The notes beneath the pieces were generated by a model. The model saw nothing but the letters and a program-made list of their open reading frames with translations, was not told the DNA's origin and searched no databases. A stretch of 64,000 nt of DNA from Nisaea denitrificans DSM 18348 (lineage in GTDB: Bacteria; Pseudomonadota; Alphaproteobacteria; Thalassobaculales; Thalassobaculaceae). The position numbers and the translations under genes are program-made. Positions 59,258 through 64,000 of the stretch are shown piece after piece. Numbering within the stretch: the first letter of the stretch is position 1; every line of letters starts with the position of its first letter. Where the stretch lies: contig NZ_KE384531.1 of assembly GCF_000426505.1 (NCBI RefSeq), forward strand, positions 185,384 through 249,383, read 5' to 3'.

Positions 59258-60070
59258 ATGAACAAATCTCTCCTGCTGCTCGGATGCGGCAAAATGGGCG
59301 GCGCCCTTCTTCAAGGCTGGCTTGAAAAAGGCTACGCCGCTCATGGCATCTGCGTCATCGAACATTCCGAGGCCGCGACGGCTCAATTCGAAGGCATCGA
59401 CGGTGTGACGATCGTCCGGGATATTGCGGACGTCCCGGACGATTTCCATCCGGGCATGATCATGCTGGCGCTCAAGCCCCAGATGATGGATGCGGCGGCT
59501 CCGCTCGCCCGCTATGCCGGCCCGGAGACTGCCTTTCTCTCCATCGCCGCCGGCAAGACCATCCAGTACTTCGAGAGTCTGCTCGGCTCCGACGCCGCGA
59601 TTATCCGGTCCATGCCGAATACGCCGGCTGCGGTCGGACGCGGGATCACCGCCTATGTCGGCAACAAGGCCGCCAGCCAGGAACAGATGAACCTGGCGGG
59701 CGACCTGCTGTCCGCTGTCGGTGAAGCGCTTGAGGTCCCTGAAGAAGGCATGCTCGATGCGGTCACAGCTGTTTCGGGCAGTGGTCCCGCATATGTGTTC
59801 CTGGTGATCGAGGTTATGGCTGCCGCCGGCGAGAAGCTTGGCCTTCCGGCAGATCTCGCCATGCGGCTGGCTGCGGCCACCGTTTCCGGCGCGGGTGAGC
59901 TTGCCCGGCAATCCTCCGAGCCGGCGGCACAGCTCCGGCAGAACGTCACCAGCCCGGGCGGGACGACGGCGGAAGCCCTCAAGGTCCTGATGGCTGATGA
60001 CGGTATCGGTCCGGTCTTCGAGAAAGCGCTGAAAGCGGCGGCGGACCGTTCCCGGGAACTTGCAGGCTAG
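59258..60070 (+). CDS. proC: Pyrroline-5-carboxylate reductase
   Basis: From ATG 59258 the protein has 270 residues. The NAD(P) loop is LLLLGCGKMGGALLQGWL (5-22). IRSMPNTPAAVGRGITAYVG (about 112-131) and the C-terminal dimer/active-site stretch DAVTAVSGSGPAYVFLVIEVMA and LRQNVTSPGGTTAEALKVL match ProC. It reduces pyrroline-5-carboxylate to proline. It follows YbjN closely, and its stop abuts that of the convergent cupin gene. Confidence 0.96.
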   Translation: MNKSLLLLGCGKMGGALLQGWLEKGYAAHGICVIEHSEAATAQFEGIDGVTIVRDIADVPDDFHPGMIMLALKPQMMDAAAPLARYAGPETAFLSIAAGKTIQYFESLLGSDAAIIRSMPNTPAAVGRGITAYVGNKAASQEQMNLAGDLLSAVGEALEVPEEGMLDAVTAVSGSGPAYVFLVIEVMAAAGEKLGLPADLAMRLAAATVSGAGELARQSSEPAAQLRQNVTSPGGTTAEALKVLMADDGIGPVFEKALKAAADRSRELAG

Positions 60071-60397
60071 CTACACGCTGCCTTCCTGTTCAATAACGAG
60101 TATTCTGGCTTCGCCGATCGGCTCGGCGACATGCGAATCTCCGTCCTCGGCGTGGAAGATGTCCCCCGGTGTCAGGCGGATGGACCGTATTTCAGTTCCA
60201 TCCAGGTATTTCATGTCGACTTCGCCGTCGAGCACGACGAAAACTTCCGGGCCATCATTCACGTGCCATTTGTAGGCTTTGTCAGTCCAGTGCAGCCGTA
60301 CGCTGGCATTCGCGATAACCTCGATATCCAGCGCTTGCCAGGCCTTTGAGGGGCGGAAGTCTGCGGCGTTATAGTGCTTCATTGTGGGGGCCATCAT
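60071..60397 (-). CDS. Small cupin-domain protein
   Basis: This single-domain cupin has about 108 residues. WHVNDGPEVFVVLDGEVDMKYLDG (about 44-67) is the first cupin motif and LTPGDIFHAEDGDSHVAEPIGEARILVIE (about 77-105) the second. The usual HxH of motif 1 is reduced to one His, so metal binding is uncertain. Several starts are possible (ATG 60397, 60394 or 60382). It is divergent from the Lrp gene with about 100 bases between, and function is not recognised. Confidence 0.82.
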   Translation of the reverse strand: MMAPTMKHYNAADFRPSKAWQALDIEVIANASVRLHWTDKAYKWHVNDGPEVFVVLDGEVDMKYLDGTEIRSIRLTPGDIFHAEDGDSHVAEPIGEARILVIEQEGSV

Positions 60398-60499
60398 CAC
60401 GGTTTCAGGATCGTTCCTTGGTCGCAGGAAACGACAGGGCTGGCAATTTGCGGGCTGACGTATCTGCCTTGCAAAAGGGCGTGAATTTTGGAGGGCGTC

Positions 60500-60940
60500 A
60501 TGCGAAAAGACGGAAAGCTGGATCCAACGAACCGGCGTTTACTGGCTCTGCTGAAGGAGCATGGCCGTACCAGCGCGTCTGACCTAGGCCGTAAACTCGG
60601 CCTGTCGAGAACGGCGGTGCAGGATCGTATACGGCGCCTGGAAAAGGCGGGCGTCATCCTCGGCTATACGGCAGTTATCTCGGTGGCGGACGATTTGCCA
60701 ACTATCGCCGCTCTTGTTTCCATCACAATTTCGGAGCGGCCTTGTGCACCTGTCCTTGTGCATCTTCAGGCTTTACCGGGAGTCGAGAGACTGTTTTCCG
60801 TGGCGGGGCCGACGGATGCGGTGGTCCTTGTGAGGGTTGCCGATACACAGGCCTTGTCTGCTCTGGTCGACCGGATCTCGGCAATTGAGCATGTCTCGAC
60901 CGCGACGGCAGTGGTGGTGCTGGACGAGTATCAGGGGTGA
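60500..60940 (+). CDS. Lrp/AsnC family transcriptional regulator
   Basis: The 146-residue protein has the AsnC-type helix-turn-helix LDPTNRRLLALLKEHGRTSASDLGRKLGLSRTAVQDRIRRLEKAGVI (about 7-53). A RAM-type ligand-binding domain follows (about 60-146) with HLQALPGVERLFSVAGPTDAVVLV. GGAGG stands directly before ATG 60500. It may regulate the divergent cupin gene, or amino-acid metabolism such as the nearby proC; the shared gap shows no obvious palindrome. Confidence 0.9.
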   Translation: MRKDGKLDPTNRRLLALLKEHGRTSASDLGRKLGLSRTAVQDRIRRLEKAGVILGYTAVISVADDLPTIAALVSITISERPCAPVLVHLQALPGVERLFSVAGPTDAVVLVRVADTQALSALVDRISAIEHVSTATAVVVLDEYQG

Positions 60941-61008
60941 CCGAGGTACGCGGTTGTTTTGATACCCGACCGGGACATATGTGAAAGGGACGTCAACAGG
61001 AGCGAGCT

Positions 61009-61599
61009 ATGGAACCGGTGAATAGCGACAAGATCCTTGATACGGTTCTCCAGGTCGCGGGCGAACAGGGTTGGCGTGACCTGACCGTTGAGATGGTGGC
61101 CGATAGGGCCGGGTTCTCCGCGCCAGAAGTCATCAGTCTTTATCCAGGCAAACGCGCGATATTGAATGCCCTGGCGGACCGGTTCGAACGGCTCGCCGAC
61201 GCGACGGTTGATGAAGACGCATGCGATCCATCCCTGCCGGTTCCGGAGCGGCTTTTTGACGCAATCATGACCCGGTTCGAGCTGTTGCAGGAGCGTCGGG
61301 ACGGTTATGTGGCGATCCTTGCCGCGGCGCGATTGGACCCCTGTATGACGCTTGCTGGTTTGACCCGCCTTTCTCCGGCGATGGGCATGGTCCTTCGGCA
61401 GACCGGCCTCGGAGATCGCGGGCCGCTCGGTTGTCTGCGTCGTAAGGTTCTGGGCGCACTCTGTATTTCAGTTATGCAGGTGTGGCTCAAGGATGAGAGC
61501 GAGGATCTTGGCCCGACCATGGCCGCGCTCGACAAGCGGCTGAGACAGCTTGACGAGATTGTTGCGTCCACGCCTATCGGGCGAAAAAGGCGCAGCTGA
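61009..61599 (+). CDS. TetR family transcriptional regulator
   Basis: The 196-residue protein has the TetR helix-turn-helix at residues about 7-55: KILDTVLQVAGEQGWRDLTVEMVADRAGFSAPEVISLYPGKRAILNALA. The remainder is a helical ligand-binding domain without recognised pocket. It lies 190 bases upstream of the phasin gene on the same strand. It may act on that promoter or on its own; no operator is identified. Confidence 0.87.
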   Translation: MEPVNSDKILDTVLQVAGEQGWRDLTVEMVADRAGFSAPEVISLYPGKRAILNALADRFERLADATVDEDACDPSLPVPERLFDAIMTRFELLQERRDGYVAILAAARLDPCMTLAGLTRLSPAMGMVLRQTGLGDRGPLGCLRRKVLGALCISVMQVWLKDESEDLGPTMAALDKRLRQLDEIVASTPIGRKRRS

Positions 61600-61629
61600 A
61601 AAAGGGATTTTTCGGGCGGGTGAGGATTT

Positions 61630-61644
61630 TGTTGCGGTGCAACA
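61630..61644. promoter_or_regulatory. TGC-N3-GCA inverted repeat upstream of the phasin gene
   Basis: TGTTGC-GGT-GCAACA is a perfect inverted repeat just before the TTGACA box at 61651. It resembles the TGC/GCA operators bound by PhaR, which represses phasin genes until polyhydroxyalkanoate granules form. PhaR itself is not in the window. Confidence 0.5.
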
Positions 61645-61650
61645 TATTTC

Positions 61651-61680
61651 TTGACATTTACCTTGGATACACCGATATCA
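61651..61680 (+). promoter_or_regulatory. Likely promoter of the phasin gene
   Basis: A consensus -35 box TTGACA lies at 61651-61656. The matching -10 is weak (ATATCA or GATATC at about 61674-61680). It falls between the two TGC-N3-GCA motifs, a good place for repression. Confidence 0.5.
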
Positions 61681-61690
61681 AGGCGGATGA

Positions 61691-61699
61691 TGCAGTGCA
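61691..61699. promoter_or_regulatory. Second TGC-N3-GCA motif
   Basis: TGC-AGT-GCA lies just after the presumed -10 position and has the same half-sites and 3-base spacing as the repeat at 61630-61644. Two like sites around one promoter favour cooperative repression, by PhaR if the analogy holds. Confidence 0.45.
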
Positions 61700-61785
61700 A
61701 TATGACGCTGCGACGCGAAAAATAACCACCGTATCCCGGTCATGATGACACGCGTAATACGGGGTCAAAAATGTGGAGACGTTCA

Positions 61786-62211
61786 ATGGCCAAGCAGGAA
61801 AACCCTTTTCTCAATCTTGATTTCCAGAAGATGATGATGGACTTCAAGATGCCCGGCATCGATGCAGACGCGCTGATGAACGCGCAGCAGAAGAATATCG
61901 AAGCCATCACCAACGCCAACCAGCTGGCTGTGGAAGGTCTTCAGGCCATTGGCAAGCGTCAGGCCGAACTCTTCCAGCAGGCTGTCGAGGAATCCCAGAA
62001 GACCCTCGGCGATCTGATGACGCAGGGTGCACCGGAAGACCGGATCGCGAAGCAGACCGAGACCGTGAAGACCACGATCGAGCGCACTGTTACGAACCTT
62101 CGTGAAATCTCCGAGATGCTCGCGAAATCGAACCAGGAAGCCTTCGAAGTGATCAACAAGCGGATCAACGAAAGCCTCGAAGAAGTCCAGTCCCTGACCG
62201 GCAAGAAATAA
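61786..62211 (+). CDS. Phasin family protein
   Basis: The 141-residue, mostly helical protein starts MAKQENPFLNLDFQKMMMDF. It continues with the phasin-type amphipathic core (NAQQKNIEAITNANQLAVEGLQAIGKRQAELF, about 32-63) and a heptad-rich second half with TVTNLREISEMLAKSNQEAFEVINKRI. Phasins coat polyhydroxyalkanoate granules. ATG 61786 follows GGAG. A terminator lies right after the stop. Its promoter region holds TGC-N3-GCA motifs. Confidence 0.92.
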   Translation: MAKQENPFLNLDFQKMMMDFKMPGIDADALMNAQQKNIEAITNANQLAVEGLQAIGKRQAELFQQAVEESQKTLGDLMTQGAPEDRIAKQTETVKTTIERTVTNLREISEMLAKSNQEAFEVINKRINESLEEVQSLTGKK

Positions 62212-62234
62212 GCTTTCCCCGAGAGAGTGCGAAG

Positions 62235-62272
62235 AGCCGTTGGAGCCTCTGGTTCCAGCGGCTTTTTGTTTT
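62235..62272 (+). terminator. Rho-independent terminator of the phasin gene
   Basis: AGCCGTTGGAGCC pairs with GGTTCCAGCGGCT (two G-U pairs) over a 3-base loop. TTTTGTTTTT follows directly. Confidence 0.9.
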
Positions 62273-62343
62273 TGCGCGCGGGAAACTTCTTCACGACAAA
62301 TGGAAGAGCGCATAAGGTCCGCTCCCGGATAAGGGAGCCGCTC

Positions 62344-62679
62344 ATGACCATCGAATTCTCCGACTTTCAGAAAGTCGAGATCCGCGTCGGCACAGTGACC
62401 GATGCGGAGCCATATCCCGAAGCGCGCAAGCCGGCAATCAAGCTTTGGATCGATTTCGGACCGGAAACCGGTGTCCGTAAAACCTCCGCCCAGATCACCA
62501 AGCACTACACGCCGGAAGATATGAAGGGCAAACAGGTGGTTGCTGTCGTCAATTTTCCGCCGAAACAGATCGGCAAGTTTATGAGCGAGTGCCTGGTTGT
62601 CGGCTTCCCGGATGAGGATGGAGAAGTTGTGCTGATCAGCCCGACACTCGATGTCCCGAACGGGGGACGGCTTTACTAA
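62344..62679 (+). CDS. csaA: CsaA family tRNA-binding/chaperone protein
   Basis: The 111-residue OB-fold protein begins [82 protein letters not shown] has the EMAP/tRNA-binding strands of CsaA. It binds tRNA or acts as an export-linked chaperone. ATG 62344 is used because the OB-fold starts there; the frame before it lies in the terminator spacer. Its stop overlaps the end of the kinase gene. Confidence 0.94.
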   Translation: MTIEFSDFQKVEIRVGTVTDAEPYPEARKPAIKLWIDFGPETGVRKTSAQITKHYTPEDMKGKQVVAVVNFPPKQIGKFMSECLVVGFPDEDGEVVLISPTLDVPNGGRLY

Positions 62680-64000
62680 ACCGGCATTCTGATCCGGACA
62701 CGCAGGCCGCCGAGAGGCGAGTCTTCCAGGCCTATTTCGCCGCCGTGGCTGTGCACGATATCGCGGGCGATGGTCAGCCCGAGGCCTGTTCCGCCCGTTT
62801 CCGGGTTGCGGGACGGGTCGCCACGATAGAAGGGTTTGAAGACACGGCCGCGTTCAGCCTCAGGGATACCCGGTCCGTTGTCATCGACAAAAATCTCATA
62901 CGCGTCCTCGGATCCGTCGAGCGTGATGCGTACCGTTTTCGCGTGCCGTCTTGCATTTGACACCAGATTGGTCAGCGCTCGTTTCATCGATTGCGGTTTC
63001 ATTTCCAACGGCGGCACAGGCTGGCCGATAATCTCAAGCTCGAGTGGAATGCCGCCGCGCCGCTCACCGATGGCGAAATCGGTAACCAGAGCCTTGATAT
63101 CCGTCGTGACGGCGGCCTCTGTTCCCTCGCCGCGGGCAAAGGCGAGATAGCCTTCGACCATCCGCTCCATGTCCTGCACGTCGGCCTGGAGTTCCTGCAC
63201 GGCCTTGTCCTCGCCCAGCATGGCGAGTTGCAGCTTCATCCGGGTGAGTGGCGTGCGCAGATCGTGCGAGACGCCGCTCAGCATGTCTGTGCGTTGTTTG
63301 ATCTGGCGCCGGATCCGGGCCCGCATCTGCTGAAAGGCTTCCGCGGCCTGACGGACTTCATGGGCGCCTTCCGGCTTGAAGTTGGCAACCTCGCGGCCAA
63401 GTCCGAAGGCGCGGGCAGCTATAGCGAGTCTTCGGATCGGCCGGATCTGGTTGCGCATGAAAATCAGCGCAATAGCGAACAGGATCAGCGCACTGCCCAG
63501 CATCCACATGACGAAGATATAGGTGGTGGAGGTATAGAGGCGCTTCTCGTGTGCGAGCACTTCGAGCACGCCGTCCGAAAGCTGCACCGTGATGGCGATT
63601 TGCCGGTCGCCCGCTTCGGTATCGATCATGTAGGGGCGGCGTACCTGCTCCGTCATCGAACGCCGCATCTGCTGCAAGGTGGGGTCGAAAAGGGTTACAG
63701 TCCCGCGGTTTTCCAGGATGCCGCCGGACCGGTAGGTGATAACCAGTCCGAGGTGGTTACGGGAAAGCCGGTCTATCCGGGCCAGCGCGGCCGGACTTGA
63801 ATCCGTCTCGACTTCCGTGACGATCAGGGCGATGTCTCCGGCAAGCGAGGTCGCAAGCCGGCGCACCATCGTGTCCCAGTGCCGGTCATAGAAAACATAG
63901 GTCGAGATCACCTGCATCAGGATCAGCGGGGTCAGGAAAATCACCAAAGCCCGTCCGAACAGGGTCTTTGGCATGCGGCGCTTCAGCCAGGACCGGCGCT
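62676..64000 (-). CDS. EnvZ-like sensor histidine kinase, 5' end beyond the window
   Basis: At least 432 residues are visible from ATG 63974. The frame also stays open with a basic stretch to the right edge, so the true start is probably outside. A membrane helix (about 7-27), a periplasmic sensor domain (28-150), a second helix (about 152-173) and a HAMP linker follow. His237 lies in [15 protein letters not shown]. The ATPase part has [10 protein letters not shown] (N box), [16 protein letters not shown] (G1) and [12 protein letters not shown] (G2). It should phosphorylate an OmpR-type regulator, presumably encoded upstream outside the window, in response to envelope or osmotic cues. Confidence 0.93.
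   Translation of the reverse strand, partial: RRSWLKRRMPKTLFGRALVIFLTPLILMQVISTYVFYDRHWDTMVRRLATSLAGDIALIVTEVETDSSPAALARIDRLSRNHLGLVITYRSGGILENRGTVTLFDPTLQQMRRSMTEQVRRPYMIDTEAGDRQIAITVQLSDGVLEVLAHEKRLYTSTTYIFVMWMLGSALILFAIALIFMRNQIRPIRRLAIAARAFGLGREVANFKPEGAHEVRQAAEAFQQMRARIRRQIKQRTDMLSGVSHDLRTPLTRMKLQLAMLGEDKAVQELQADVQDMERMVEGYLAFARGEGTEAAVTTDIKALVTDFAIGERRGGIPLELEIIGQPVPPLEMKPQSMKRALTNLVSNARRHAKTVRITLDGSEDAYEIFVDDNGPGIPEAERGRVFKPFYRGDPSRNPETGGTGLGLTIARDIVHSHGGEIGLEDSPLGGLRVRIRMPV

Overview
The window reads as a GC-rich alphaproteobacterial chromosome, most likely a Rhodospirillales-type marine or soil heterotroph. This is inferred from the conserved block prs-rplY-pth-ychF, a phasin with its own promoter region, an EnvZ-like kinase, GlcDEF glycolate oxidase and an AcuI-type acrylyl-CoA reductase. 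I see no rRNA, tRNA, CRISPR array, insertion sequence, phage gene or replication origin. Genes are tightly packed on both strands. The only gene-free stretch above 300 bases is 1593-1991, which is full of repeats and a gene relic.

Layout. 1-4.6 kb: two tandem giant RTX proteins (beta-propeller repeats followed by calcium-binding nonapeptides), the first cut by the window edge. 4.7-8.4 kb: GST, TauE/SafE-type permease, GNAT and M20 peptidase genes, all on the minus strand. 8.6-13.6 kb: a plus-strand glyoxylate/2-hydroxyacid group (isocitrate-lyase-superfamily enzyme, fused FAD/Fe-S oxidase, serine-glyoxylate-type aminotransferase). 13.6-15.1 kb: a family-5 solute-binding protein without a signal peptide. 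15.1-23.6 kb: a six-gene minus-strand array, in transcription order HAD-like protein, large glycosyltransferase, methyltransferase, RTX protein, type I secretion ABC transporter and HlyD-type adaptor. It looks like a dedicated export and possibly glycan-modification unit, and is the best candidate in the window for an undescribed system.

23.7-28.5 kb: class II aldolase, AruI-like ThDP decarboxylase, double-hotdog thioesterase, an unusual methyltransferase and a short L36 gene. 28.7-34.5 kb: glcD-ppk2-glcE-glcF followed by an exported TPR protein, with a polyphosphate kinase inserted inside the glycolate oxidase operon. 34.5-36.7 kb: M48 peptidase and DUF898 membrane protein. 36.9-44.2 kb: dihydroorotase-like amidohydrolase, thiolase, GNAT, AcuI, a Nif11-leader-like small protein (possible RiPP precursor), SDR and a DmdB-like acyl-CoA ligase.

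44.2-48.4 kb: Kef-type antiporter, dienelactone hydrolase, P-loop kinase and BASS transporter. 48.4-58 kb: housekeeping genes on the minus strand (ychF, pth, rplY, prs; lipoprotein; metal-ligand-less M24 protein; pgeF; NDUFAF7-type methyltransferase; lgt; hldD). 58-64 kb: ubiK, YbjN, proC, cupin, Lrp, TetR, phasin, csaA and an EnvZ-like kinase that runs off the right edge. All functions are read from motifs and gene order only; no database search was run.
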